Source: Macrostomum hystrix (lineage: Eukaryota; Platyhelminthes; Macrostomidae). Taken from it: a stretch of DNA of 64,000 nucleotides. Made by a program: the position numbers and the translations under genes. Below are positions 45,401 to 56,882 of the stretch, in pieces. Every line of letters begins with the position of its first letter. The first letter of the stretch is position 1. The notes under the pieces are model-generated. The model was not told the origin of the DNA. It made no database searches and saw nothing but the letters and a program-made list of their open reading frames with translations. The DNA lies in contig CATNEN010000038.1 in the NCBI GenBank assembly GCA_950097015.1, forward strand, positions 20,496,001 to 20,560,000. Direction: 5' to 3'.

Positions 45401-48400
45401 GGCTCAGCTTCTAGAAGCAGACTCTGCATTGGCCCGTCGTTGCTGCTAGAAGCAGCGACGGCTCCGGGATGATGGGCCAGGCTCAGTACCAGCCAGTCCA
45501 GTGCTGGCAGGCAGGGCGCCAGCTGTTCCGCCGGCGACGTCAGAAGCTGATTGCAATCGGACAGCGACGAAGTTAGATGCTGAAGCTCCAGGCGACCCGT
45601 GGCTGCGCCAAGTCTAACGGCGATGGGTAAAATAAATTAAATTCTAAGTACACACCTGTTTGAGTGCGTGTACCTGCGTACAGTATCTATTTGAGTTTGT
45701 GCTCGAGAGTCAGCGGAATGGGCAGAATTGCCTCCTCGCTAATAAGCTAATGCCCAAAGCCTTCACTGCAGAATGTCAATAATAAAATTCGGGCAAAGAC
45801 ATCGGCCTCACCTGGCTAGATAGCACCTGGCATAGGCGGCCACAATCTGATTACCAATGCCGCGGCACATATCGCCCAGCCGACCAATAGCCGGCCCAAT
45901 TAGTCGATCGTCAACAAATCGATAGCATGGCAACAGTGCGGCCTCAACGTACAGTCTGGGTAGCAACTCCCTGATAGAGGCAATCTTGTAGAACCAGTTC
46001 TTAGCTGTCTCTTTAGCACCTTCCGGCACGGAATTCGATCGAAAGTCTGATCGCAACACGCCAGACTTTTCATACAGCCTATCAAAGACTAGCTGGCCGA
46101 ATGTGTCCAATAGGTCTGTGACCAATACAAACTTGCTTGGATAATACGACATTGGCGACGAATCGCCCAGCAGTTTAACGCATTGGATGACCAACTTCAA
46201 GGCGCGCACGCGTTGATCTTCATCCCAGGCTCGCTTGAGGGCGCGATTTAGTTCGTCCATTTTGGCGGCAAAGTCGGCCTGGCTTAGACTGAGGACCTCC
46301 TTGGAGCCAGTGTCCTCGGCGAGTTCGTCTAGCTGTTCTAGGCGACTCTTCACCTGAGTATTGTGCGGCATTTTATAGCAGGGCAGACCACATGCGGCCC
46401 TTGAAGCTTTAAGTCGGACCTACGGGCTCCTTACAAAAATTATACTTATCTCTACTCATCACTCAGGTATTTTAAGTCTCACCTAATCTCATCTCCTGTG
46501 GACCATCACTACCGTGAGTCTCAAATTAACACTAACATATCTCTTCAGTGTCTCATATCTCCCCTGTCTCACCCCCTGTACTACCTCTCTGCTTTCTTTA
46601 CTCTGTCTCAACTCTTCATTGTCTCATCTCTCCATTGTCTCATCTCTCCATTGTCTCATCTCTCCATTGTCTCATCTCTCCATTGTCTCATCTCTCCATT
46701 GTATTATCTCTCCATTGTATTATCTCTCCATTGTCTCATCTCTCCATTGTTTTATCTCTCCATTGTCTCATCTCTCCATTGTCTCATCTCTCCATTGTCT
46801 CATCTCTCCATTGTCTCATCTCTCCATTGTATTATCTCTCCATTGTATTATCTCTCCATTGTCTCATCTCTCCATTGTTTTATCTCTCCATTGTCTCATC
46901 TCTCCATTGTCTCATCTCTCCATTGTCTCATCTCTCCATTGTCTCATCTCTCCATTGTCTCATCTCTCCATTGTCTCATCTCTCCATTGTCTCATCTCTC
47001 CATTGTCTCATCTCTCCATTGTCTCATCTCTCCATTGTCTCATCTCTCCATTGTCTCATATCTCAATTGTCTTATCTCTTCATTGCCTTATCTCTCCAAT
47101 GTCTAATATCTTTATTGTCTCATCTATCCATTGTATCATCTCTCCATTGTCTCATCTCTATATTGTCTCATCTCTCAATTGTCTTATCTCTTCATTGCCT
47201 TATCTCTCCAATGTCTAATATCTCTATTGTCTCATCTATCCATTGTATCATCACTCCATTGTATTATCTCTCAATTGTCTTATCTATCCATTGTATCATC
47301 ACTCCATTGTATCATCTCTCAATTGTCTTATCTCTTCATTGCCTTATCTCTCCAATGTCTAATATCTCTATTATCTCATCTATCCATTGTATCATCACTC
47401 CATTGTATTATCTCTCCATGTCTTATCTATCCATTGTATCATCACTCCATTGTATTATCTCTCCATGTCTTATCTATCCATTGTATCATCACTCCATTGT
47501 ATTATCTCTCCATGTCTTATCTATCCATTGTATCATCACTCCATTGTATTATCTCTCCATGTCTTATCTATCCATTGTATCATCACTCCATTGTATTATC
47601 TCTCCATGTCTTATCTATCCATTGTATCATCACTCCATTGTATCATCTCTCAATTGTCTTATCTCTTCATTGCCTTATCTCTCCAATGTCTAATATCTCT
47701 ATTATCTCATCTATCCATTGTATCATCACTCCATTGTATTATCTCTCCATGTCTTATCTATCCATTGTATCATCACTCCATTGTATTATCTCTCCATGTC
47801 TTATCTATCCATTGTATCATCACTCCATTGTATTATCTCTCCATGTCTTATCTATCCATTGTATCATCACTCCATTGTATTATCTCTCCATGTCTTATCT
47901 ATCCATTGTATCATCACTCCATTGTATCATCTCTCCATTGTCTTATCTATCCATTGTATCATCACTCCATTGTATTATCTCTCCATTGTCTTATCTATCC
48001 ATTGTATCATCTATCCATTGTATTATCTATCCAGCCCAAGTCTTCGTATTATCTCTCAATTGTCTTATCTCTCCATTTTATTATCTCTCCCTTGTCTCAT
48101 CTATCCATTATATCATCTATCCATTGTATTATCTCTCCATTGTATTATCTCTCAATTGTCTTATCTCTCCATTGTCTAATATCTCCATTGTCTCATTTCT
48201 CCCTCTCTATAAAGTCTTATCTAACCTACTTCAATGTATCATCTCTCTGCTCTCCCATCTCTCCACAGTCAATAGGATTATCTTTTAGGCCCGCGATTAA
48301 TACACAACTCAAACAAAGTGGACTAAATGCGGAACGATGTTTTTCAGACTTAATTGATCAATTTTTAGGCTTGATCGATTCGGAAAAGATGTTAAGCCGA

Positions 48401-49259
48401 CAGCACAGCCGCAGCTATTGCGTGGCGCATCTGAAGACTGTTCAGTCCATGGACTGTGGGACTCAAAGCAAGAACTGAAGCATGCATGTTACATTCTAAA
48501 GCACACAAATTGTTCTAGGGGAGTGGGGAATCGAACCACCAACCTTCAAGTCGTTAGTCCGACGCTCTAACCATTAAGCTACAATCTCCGTAAAATTAAA
48601 GATTTAATACATTCATAAAAAGTTTTTCAATTAACAACTTAGCTCAGGCTGTGCTCACTCACTTTATCCGACAAGCTAGTAGAAGAACTTTGAGCCGCGG
48701 CGGCAGCGGCGGACGCGGCTGTAGAGGCGCCAGCCCCACCTGATACAGCGACCGAATTCGGAGACAGATAGCTACTGACCAATGTCAGCTTGGCTGTAGT
48801 TGTATGCTTAGCCAGAATATTAGCTTTGCGTACATCCCACGGTTCCATGCCTGTTAGGCTATTAACACCGCGGCTAGCTGTTGACTTCGCGACAGAATTT
48901 GGCCCAGCGCCAGGCGTGGCGCCAGAGGACTTGGCAGCTCTCAGTGGATCTGGCGAGGCGGCGCCAGAGAGAGCGCCAAGGGGATCGCTCATAGCTGATA
49001 GGGGGTCGACGAAGTCGGTTGGTCCAGATTTGGTTGTTGCAGACTTTTGCTTTAACTTCTGCTGATCTTCCTGAGGTCGCTTAGAATCGTCTGTTGGCGC
49101 CGAGTCGTCAAAGATCAAATCTGCATTCTTTGAAGCAGTGAAACGACTCTTTAATGGATGCTCAGCCGGAGCTGGAGTAGAACGAGCTGGCGCCTTCTCG
49201 CGCACATAGTGGCGACGTTTTGGGTGCCAGGCTGAGACGAAAGCAATCTCAGTGTCCAT
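39413..49259 (-). CDS. VPS35L: VPS35L, Retriever complex subunit, eight exons
   Basis: Exons are 49259-48663, 46353-45812, 45613-45310, 44799-44322, 43749-43467, 41464-41320, 40796-40418 and 39798-39413 (stop). All are GT-AG and every phase matches, giving 3,114 nt and 1,037 residues (human protein about 963). It matches VPS35L along its whole length: N-terminal VDPL/DPLGAL region, GMEPWDVRKANILAKHTTT, KLVIQCVKLLGD, WFYKIASIRELLPRLYVEA (about residues 320-337), DLFQKESVRVE (about 618), and SAFTHACAAFAFVTLPSL in exon 6. In other animals VPS35L forms Retriever with VPS26C and VPS29 and recycles cargo from endosomes with the CCC and WASH complexes. The middle (exons 3 and 4) is shorter and more diverged than in vertebrates; a Q-rich insert lies in exon 7. 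Every intron holds either a SINE or a private minisatellite. It is divergent from the VAP gene at 53 kb. Confidence 0.93.
39838..40000 (-). mobile_element. SINE family B fragment in VPS35L intron 7
   Basis: CACACCGACCCTCAATTACTG, then GAATCGAACCCCGGACC, then ACTCCAACCACTAAGG on the plus strand: body and tRNA-like head in minus orientation, without the GC-rich end. Confidence 0.65.
40059..40335 (+). mobile_element. SINE family A in VPS35L intron 7
   Basis: Head GTGGCAGAGCGGTCAAACGCG and GAGCTCGATTCC, body as in the 44 kb copy but shortened, ending in an (ATT)n tail. AGTATATAGGGAAC before and AGTATAAGGAAC after look like a degenerate target duplication. Confidence 0.8.
40855..41288. repeat. 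20-bp minisatellite in VPS35L intron 6
   Basis: The unit is TTCTGGTCACTCCTAGAACA, about 20 copies. The intron is 40797-41319, so the array covers it almost entirely. Confidence 0.9.
41505..43098. repeat. 23-bp minisatellite in VPS35L intron 5, about 69 copies
   Basis: The core is GGATTGTGGGGCAGCTACAC plus TGA. A GGGGTAGC variant appears at semi-regular spacing of about 5-7 units, indicating block duplication. It begins about 40 bp from the exon 6 acceptor. Confidence 0.95.
43098..43458. repeat. 24-bp minisatellite in VPS35L intron 5, about 15 copies
   Basis: The core is GAATCGGATGGTAATAGCCC plus TGAA, directly abutting the 23-bp array. Its last degenerate unit comes within about 8 bp of the exon 5 donor at 43466. 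Confidence 0.93.
43949..44316 (+). mobile_element. SINE family A, longest copy, in VPS35L intron 4
   Basis: The tRNA-like head (GTGGCAGAGCGGTTAACGCG, then AAGTTCGATTCC) is followed by a body with TTGTCGTGCAATTTACGCCC, GATGTACACACCTGTGTGAG and GTCAGCGAAATGGGCAGAAT, then an (ATT)n tail. It reaches within a few bases of the exon 4 donor at 44321. It is the best reference copy for the family here. Confidence 0.88.
44870..45115. repeat. 35-bp minisatellite in VPS35L intron 3
   Basis: The core is GGGAGGCTGTGTACATTTGG, about seven copies. The minus-strand frame of exon 4 stays open through it, so an ORF caller merges array and exon. Confidence 0.88.
45645..45775 (+). mobile_element. SINE family A 3' fragment in VPS35L intron 2
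   Basis: GTACACACCTGTTTGAGTGC and GAGTCAGCGGAATGGGCAGA match the family A body. Head and tail are missing. Confidence 0.65.
46374..48300 (+). mobile_element. hAT-like MITE relative hosting a 16-bp array, VPS35L intron 1
   Basis: Left edge CAGGGCAGACCACATGCGGC then CCTTGAAGC, compared with CAGGGATCGGCAAACT..TGCGGCCCTCGAAGC of the intact MITE at 56.9 kb. Right edge GTCAATAGG...TTTTAGGCCCGCGATTAATA, compared with GTCAATTAGG..TTTGGCCCGCTAGCAAATA. Between them is the array. The right terminal repeat is eroded. Confidence 0.5.
46610..48260. repeat. 16-bp minisatellite in VPS35L intron 1, with higher-order units
   Basis: The unit is CTCATCTCTCCATTGT. From about 47,400 a block of about 47 bp (with CCATGTCTTATCTATCC and TATCATCACTCC) is repeated as a higher-order unit. 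Long plus-strand frames across it are artefacts. Confidence 0.93.
48390..48592 (-). mobile_element. SINE family B in VPS35L intron 1
   Basis: GCCGACAGCACAGCCGCAGC, CAGTCCATGGACTG, GGGAATCGAACC and GTCCGACGCTCTAACCATTA on the plus strand: a minus-oriented tRNA-like head with body. Confidence 0.78.
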
Positions 49260-51717
49260 GGTGACAACCTTTTAATCTGAAATATTTAAAGCAAGGAATA
49301 GACAGATTTAAATCAAAGTTAATTTTGTTGACAAGTATACTATATTTTTTTCCAAAAATCTAACTTTTTATATTTTATAACATTATTCCCAATCCCAATG
49401 CAATCTAATTCTGAGAATACAATACAATAAAAAAGAAGCACATAGAGTCAGGTTTTAATAGGATTTAGGCAGAATTTTTATCAGAATGTCTAGTCCAAAG
49501 CAATTTTTAGGTTAGTTTACATGTAAAATTAAATTTTATTTCATTTGTGCAATCAAGTAATAAAGTCTACATTGTCTGCCAGCAATTAGTTTGTCCTCAA
49601 CAAGAGGTGTCTTCAATACGATCATTGTCAGCTATGGCAACATCACTGATGTAGAATAAAGTGGTTTAAACAGAGAGCAGTACTGCTAGCTTCAATGCCT
49701 ACTAACAGTTGACTTTGCATACACTTCTTGCTGTTGGGTACCAAAAAGCACTCCCAATCCCAGGAGCTATACCAAAAGTGCCTTGTACCAATAAGCCCTA
49801 GTACTGAAATGCATGGAATCCCCTAGTGACCCTTATTAGGGACCTATGGGTTAGGGGAAAAAACCAACAATTTGTTTACTTACAGTCATCATGACACAAT
49901 AGAGGACTATTTGTAATAAAAAGATCTTTTTTATCTAAAAGCATTTACTAGAGAAATGAGTACCTATTCGCTTACATTTTTGAGCAAAATTAAAAACACA
50001 AAAATCACATACTCCTTTTACTCATATAAGGGATTTAAATCATTGCAATTTAACATGTACAGTCATTCACTACTTACTTCCTTTCTTTCTAAAATATAAC
50101 AATACGAAAGTAAGGAAAGAAATCTAAAAAGTTAGCGTAGAAATTCTAGGACTGCAGCAGCAGCACATCAACTACTTAGCAAGTTGTCGGTGTCGATAAG
50201 GATAAAGAAAAATAAATATGGTAAAATCTTCGAAAAAGTGAAAACAGTAGTGCGGTTTCTTAGAAAAAATTGAGTTTTAAATGTAGTTATGTAAAATGAG
50301 CACTACGCATTAAAGAAACAAAGAAGTGACAGTTGTACAAAACAATTACTGTTTTTTGCTGAGTCATTAAGTTAGACAAGTACGCACACCGCCAATAATT
50401 TTTTAGGGCGGTAAATGTAGTTTTATATTCTTCAAAAACACTTAATTGATTCATTCAAACTCGATGTTAAAGTCGCTTACTGAAAAAAATTTATGCTGTC
50501 TTCAACTTTAAACCCTGGCCAAATAAGTAAAATACTTTTTAACTATAACACTTCGTCAAAAATCGACGCTATGTTTTGAACTTTATGTCGTTAAGCCTAA
50601 CTCTCGATTTCTGTCTTTACTTTCAGTTTAATTTAGCTTAGTCTGGCTGTTGTAGCTTTGCCTTTAGCTGTTGACAGCTGACACTGACATGCAATAGCTG
50701 CTCTATGATATGATAGGCCTAGGCCTATGAAGAGAAGAGAGCAATTGCATGTCTTCATTCTGAAGACTGAGTAGGGCCTATAGCAATAGACCTAAAGCAT
50801 ATATATATTTATCTGTATAAAATTATATTCTATTTTATGAGGTAGGCCTAATGTATTCTATGTATTCATTAGGGCCTACCCATTGGGCCATGAAGTAGCA
50901 CAAAATAAACAAAAAAGCAGCACAAAATCTGTGTGCAAATTGCAATAATAAGAATGATATAGCATAGCATCAAGTAGTATTGCTATAGTCTACCATTGCA
51001 TCATCACATAAATAAATATATTAAGTTAGCTTGTTATTAATTATATCTTGGTATGTTTCTTTATATTTATGTTATTGCTATAGCTAGGCCTAGCCGCCTA
51101 GTGCCTACCAGCCAAGACCTAGAATAGACCTATGTATAATCTATGGACTATGGTTTTTTGTCTTTTCATCTGCTTGCTAACTTTCAGTTTGCCGTCTTGT
51201 TTGGTCATAAATTTCACTTGTTTATAAATAGGCCTAGGTCACCTCATTTATTAGTAAATAAGATAGCAGCAGACAAAGACTTGAACTCATTATCTATAGC
51301 CATGGTTAGGCATAGGTCCCGACCTGACCTGAATCAGACTCTAATCTGCTTATTTGCATGTTTATTTTTGTTGGGACTTAGGCCTATTAAACAACATAGT
51401 CATAGGTTTTTAATTATTTATTAGTTAGGGCCCTAGCAAAACCTAGCTATCTAAATGTAGCTAAAGCAAACAAGGTCAAAGTCTCATTAAAACAACTGGT
51501 GAGGCCCTAATTTTTGCCTTTGAAAAGCTTTATTACTTATTGGGCCTATACTTACAAATAGGAAAAATACCAGATGATACAACACCTGTGTAATTATAAT
51601 CTGTGTAATAATTGAATTGATTATTATAGCTAGGCCTAGGCTTAACTAGCATAATAATTCTAATCTGGTATTAGCTAATTAAGTAGGCCTATGTAACATT
51701 GTTAAATAATTTGCTTA
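49260..51717. other. Divergent spacer between VPS35L and VAP, left part
   Basis: AT-rich and without ORF support. It should contain the VPS35L promoter and 5' UTR; no clear TATA box. From about 50,700 the palindrome TAGGCCTA recurs. Confidence 0.4.
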
Positions 51718-52361
51718 GGGTAATGTATCATCAACCAAACAAGAATATGTATTTTTTTAACTTCAAACCTAAGCTACAGATTTTCTATTTAAGATATGAT
51801 GATAAATCAAAAGCCAAGTTATAGAAAACAGTTACATCTTTCTAAAAAGTATCTGCTTTTGCTATTTTGACAAATAGAAAAAATGTTATTCCTGCTTTTT
51901 ATCTAAAACCGAACAATGATTTTCATGTATCTTCAAACCAAACAGCGAATTTGATGTTTGGTTTTACTATTTGAGTGAGTGGTTTAATCTTATTTTTAAG
52001 GAGTGATCTATCATGAATTATGTCATTTGAAAGCATTTTTCATGCTCTATAAATAACTACATTTATGGTCATTTAATTGGCAAGCAACCGCATACAATCT
52101 TCGTCTAAAGTACATACTGAAAAAATGTTGTTAAAAAGTATGCTTTTGCAATAAAAATTTCTACTGAAACATCAATATCTTTTTTTCCTCTTAATGCTTC
52201 ATTGCACATCATGCCTCAGCTTGTAGATAATTTCTTCAACTTTCAAATTAGTTGCTCTGTGAAACACAATAGCTTGTTTCTGTCTTGCACGAGACCAAGG
52301 AAGGAGTCAAAATTCTTGTTTGGTTTTGAAGATACACTGTTCGGTTGATGATACATTACCC
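51718..52361. mobile_element. TA-flanked MITE with perfect 19-bp terminal inverted repeats
   Basis: GGGTAATGTATCATCAACC at 51718-51736 is perfectly inverted at 52343-52361. Both ends are flanked by TA (51716-51717 and 52362-52363), as for Tc1/mariner-type insertion. The interior is 644 bp minus the ends, AT-rich, non-coding, with subterminal CTTCAAACCAAACA repeats. Confidence 0.8.
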
Positions 52362-52363
52362 TA

Positions 52364-53156
52364 CCATTCAGTCAGTTGTTAGTGATTATAAAGCTTGGAG
52401 ATGTAAATTTTGGAGATCTGTTTAGTAGCTTCTTGTGATGTTTTGATTTTACTTCCAAATTTCTGAATTTTGATGTAAAATTAAAATGTTTTTGTATCAG
52501 TCAAATTTTAACCCACATTTCTTTTTTGAAGCAAAAACATGTGCATGTCTTCATGTTGCATCGGCAGATATATTATGCACAGACTATGATTTGGCTGATC
52601 TAACAGTCCACAACTCAATTAGCAAATACTTAAGCAATGTCATTACACATGACTATAAATGAAAACATTTATGCTGGACTAGACTACTTTTCATTGGACA
52701 ATCACGTCCAATAGGAACCTGACCCTAGCTTGACAGATAAAAACTAATTGACTGCAAATTAATCACTTAATTATATCAAAATACCATGGCTTTTGTGATT
52801 GTAAACAAATTTTAATAAAATTTCCTTAACAAATTTCATCACCTGAGTTTAACTTTTTAGCTTCATATTCAAATTCTAAAGCTTATTTAAATCATCAACA
52901 TTAGGCCTAACTTAGTAAAAACTTGAGGCTTGCAAATTCTAATAATTTAAATCTAATACCTTATTTGGTACTGTGCACATGTACTTGCCTGAAACAATGT
53001 GTCCATTAATGAATCAAGTATGTCACTAAACTAACTATTTAATTTAATTATTCTTATTGTTTATAATATTCCAGTGCTCCCATCAAGGAAGCCCTTGCAT
53101 AAAACCATAAAGCTAGTTTTATTATCTTCAAAGATTCGCACTACAAAGTCAGCATC
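52364..53156. other. 5' flank of the first VAP gene
   Basis: AT-rich, no ORF. It probably contains the promoter and 5' UTR of the VAP gene; no motif is decisive. Confidence 0.4.
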
Positions 53157-54647
53157 ATGCCTAGTCAAATTCTGGAAATTAAGCCAGACACTGAATTAGC
53201 CTTTCGTGGCCCATTTGATAAGGTGGTTACATCTGTGCTTAAATTGCGTAACCCTGGCAGTGATGTGGTGGCTTTTAAGGTAAGCATTTTCTACTACTTT
53301 GAAATTATATGTAATTTAGGCCTAAATAAAATTTTGAACTAAACCTCGCAGGTGAAAACAACAGCGCCTAAACGGTATTGCGTGCGCCCGAATAGCGGCT
53401 TAGTGCAGCCAAACAGTGAAGTAGAAGTGGCAGTCATGCTCCAACCATTTGATTATGATCCGGCTGACAAGTCGCGCCACAAATTCATGGTTCAGAGTCT
53501 GGCAGTGAAGTCTGGCGCAGTTGAAAGCCTGGACGATCTGTGGAAGTCTGCCACACCCGACACTCTGATGGATTCGAAATTGAAGGTTCGATAAGACTCA
53601 AGAAAGTAAATGTTTTAGAAAGAGGAATTCGTAGGGAGAGACACGTAGAGAAACACATAGACAGCGAGATGTAGGGAACTATATGAGTAGAGAGATGTTA
53701 GGAAATATGTGAGAATGGAGATAGAGGGAAACTTGTAGGGAGAGAGATAGAGGGAAACATGTAGGGAGTGAGATAGAGGGAAACATGTAGGGAATGAGAT
53801 AGAGGGAAACATGTAGGGAATGAGATAGAGGGAAACATGTAGGGAGTGAGATGAAGGGAAACATGTAGGGAGTGAGATGAAGGGAAACATGTAGGGAGTG
53901 AGATGAAGGGAAACATGTAGGGAGTGAGATAAAGGGAAACATGTAGGGAGTGAGATGAAGGGAAAATGTAGGGAGTGAGATGAAGGGAAACATGTAGGGA
54001 GTGAGATGAAGGGAAACATGTAGGGAGTGAGATGTAGGGAAACATGTAGGGAGTGAGATGAAGGGAAAGAGGCAGTGGCAGGTAGGCACAGTAGGAGAGA
54101 GTCGCAGTATTTACATGTTTCACAATGGGACCCGCAGGTGCTTCTGGATCCCGGCAGCGATGACTCGGCTATCTCCGGCGGTGTCAGTGGTGTCAGCTCG
54201 GACTCTCAGCATCAGAAGTCGGTCACTTCAACGCCTTCGCCTGTTGGAAGCAGCGAGCCAATTATCAAGCATCAGCAGCAGCCGCAGCAGCTGGCGTCAG
54301 CCAAGGTGCAGTCCCAGGAGCCAGGGAGCAGTCCCGCAGCTCCCAGGAAGGAGCCGGCAGCCACGCCGGCCGCAGGCGGCCCGGGTATCGGTGCATCGGA
54401 TTCTAGCCGCAGCCTGCAGGCGGAGATTCAGCGCCTAAAAGATGACAACGCCAGGCTGCAGGAGCAGGAACTGCGCCTAAGAAAATTGGCTATGCGAGAT
54501 ACTAGATCTACGGATTTGCAGCCGCAGCAGGGTGGCTCGGTTGGCCTGCAGCAGCAGCAGCAGCAGTCGGCACTGTCAATGCCGCCTGTTCTGTTCCTCG
54601 TCCTGGCCCTGGTGCTGGGTCTCATTGTGGGCAAGTTTATCCTGTGA
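53157..54647 (+). CDS. VAP (VAPA/VAPB-type ER tether), three exons
   Basis: Exons are 53157-53279, 53352-53585 and 54138-54647, GT-AG, all phase 0, 288 residues. The N-terminal MSP domain (about 1-118) has the VAP signature [15 protein letters not shown] (43-57) and the HKFMVQ strand. Its Lys85 and Met87 match residues known in human VAPs to contact FFAT motifs. A Ser/Gln/Pro-rich linker follows, then a coiled coil (about 208-236) and a C-terminal membrane anchor (about 268-286) with GLIVGK. Family knowledge: a tail-anchored ER protein that binds FFAT proteins at membrane contact sites. Intron 1 is 72 bp; intron 2 holds a 26-bp array. A paralogue lies 5.4 kb downstream on the same strand. VAPA and VAPB cannot be distinguished. 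Confidence 0.94.
53640..54065. repeat. 26-bp minisatellite in VAP intron 2
   Basis: The core is GAGATGAAGGGAAACATGTA plus GGGAGT, about 14 copies, starting about 55 bp after the donor. Confidence 0.92.
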
Positions 54648-55044
54648 AAAAATGGCAACTTTAATGATGATTGAGAATTGTCTAGAAAGTAATGATCATA
54701 ATAATGTGTGAAACAAAAGTAGAGGCACAGAGTAAACAATAGTTTTTTCTCATTTAAAACTTTTTCCTGCTCTGAACGCATAACACAATAGTCGTATTTC
54801 GTTTTTTCTATCATTATTTTTCATCGCTGACTAATATTTATTTACATATTTATATTAGCTATTCAGCCGGTCATTGGTTAAGTAAAATACTGGTGAAATA
54901 ATTGCTGTTTCAAGCGTTAAGCAGTAAACTTTTTCTGTACCTTATTCCATGTTCGCGTCACTAATTCAATGCTCTATTTTAGATATAATCTTGGTTTACA
55001 AAGAGATGAGAATAAGTTAGTCATAAAGTCCTCATTTATTATTG
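54648..55044. other. 3' flank of the first VAP gene
   Basis: AT-rich. No canonical AATAAA immediately after the stop, no other feature. Confidence 0.4.
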
Positions 55045-56275
55045 ATCAGTATTCCCATTAGTTAGAATAGTATTCCCATTAGTTAGAATAGTAATCCCAT
55101 CAGTTAGAATAGTAATCCCATTAGTTAGAATAGTAATCCCATCAGTTAGAATAGTAATCCCATTAGTTAGAATAGTAATCCCATCAGTTAGAATAGTAAT
55201 CCCATCAGTTAGAATAGTAATCCCATCAGTTTGAATAGTAATCCCATCAGTTTGAATAGTAATCCGATCAGTTTGAATAGTAATCCCATCAGTTGGAATA
55301 GTAATCCCATCAGTTGGAATAGTAATCCCATCAGTTGGAATAGTAATCCCATCAGTTTGAATAGTAATCCCATCAGTTTGAATAGTAATCCCATCAGTTA
55401 AAATAGTAATCCCATCAGTTTGAATAGTAATCCCATCAGTTGGAATAGTAATCCCATCAGTTAAAATAGTAATCCGATCAGTTTGAATAGTAATCCCATC
55501 AGTTAAAATAGTAATCCGATCAGTTTGAATAGTAATCCCATCAGTTAAAATAGTAATCCCATCAGTTAAAATAGTAATCCCATCAGTTAGAATAGTAATC
55601 CCATCAGTTAGAATAGTAATCCCATCAGTTAAAATAGTAATCCCATCAGTTAGAATAGTAATCCCATCAGTTGGAATAGTAATCCCATCAGTTTGAATAG
55701 TAATCCCATCAGTTTGAATAGTAATCCCATCAGTTTGAATAGTAATCCCATCAGTTTGAATAGTAATCCCATCAGTTGGAATAGTAATCCCATCAGTTGG
55801 AATAGTAATCCCATCAGTTGGAATAGTAATCCCATCAGTTGGAATAGTAATCCCATCAGTTGGAATAGTAATCCCATCAGTTGGAATAGTAATCCCATCA
55901 GTTGGAATAGTAATCCCATCAGTTAGAATAGTAATCCCATCAGTTTGAATAGTAATCCCATCAGTTAGAATAGTAATCCCATCAGTTGGAATAGTAATCC
56001 CATCAGTTAGAATAGTAATCCCATCAGTTGGAATAGTAATCCCATCAGTTTGAATAGTAATCCCATCAGTTTGAATAGTAATCCCATCAGTTGGAATAGT
56101 AATCCCATCAGTTGGAATAGTAATCCCATCAGTTAGAATAGTAATCCCATCAGTTGGAATAGTAATCCCATCAGTTTGAATAGTAATCCCATCAGTTTGA
56201 ATAGTAATCCCATCAGTTTGAATAGTAATCCCATCAGTTAGAATAGTAATCCCATCAGTTTGAATAGTAATCCCA
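55045..56275. repeat. 21-bp minisatellite, about 58 copies
   Basis: The unit is AGTAATCCCATCAGTTGGAA plus T, with TTAG, TTTG and TTAA variants in runs. The period is 7 codons, hence open frames on both strands. Confidence 0.95.
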
Positions 56276-56874
56276 TTGTCAGTTGATTAGCAATGCCTAT
56301 TAACTAAGTGCAGTTTATTTGCTTTTCGACCATTGACAAAAATTGAATACGGATGCCGGGTACTTTGTATACATTTTCTTATCCTTGCTTGCTGACTAAT
56401 TCATTAGAACTTACCTTTTTGTTACTCTTACAGTTCTCGACAGTTGCGCACATCTCTCTTTGACTTTAATTATCGATTATTGATCATTTTTTGTTTGTTT
56501 TGGTTAGCGGGATAAAATCTGTTCTTGTTTTTTCACACCAAAATTTTGTCTGTTTTGTCTCGGGTTTCTAAGATACATTTTGTGTTAAATAATTGCTTAT
56601 ATTATTTTTAAAAGTGCGTATTGTAGCCTGCTGAAGTTTAATGCCTATATTATCATAAATAGTAGCTAAATCATTGCCTGCTCTCTCCTACGTCTTATTA
56701 TACACCTATGATACTTAAGTCCTTGTCTACAACCGCTATTAGAAGTATATACTGACAAATGTAGTTTTTTAGCACCTAACTCTTGTTGCTCACCATTATT
56801 TTGCCGTGTCTAACACTCTCTCTAAGCTCTTGTTACTATTCTCTTCCTTACGATACGATTCAAACTCCATCTAA
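56276..56874. other. Non-coding spacer, no feature seen
   Basis: AT-rich sequence between the 21-bp array and the hAT-like MITE. Confidence 0.45.
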
Positions 56875-56882
56875 CTTTACCT

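Noticed and set aside
46498-48478. Several long plus-strand frames (200-385 codons) rich in Leu/Ile/Ser
   Set aside because: They run through the 16-bp array within VPS35L intron 1 and are frame-shifted copies of the same repeat.
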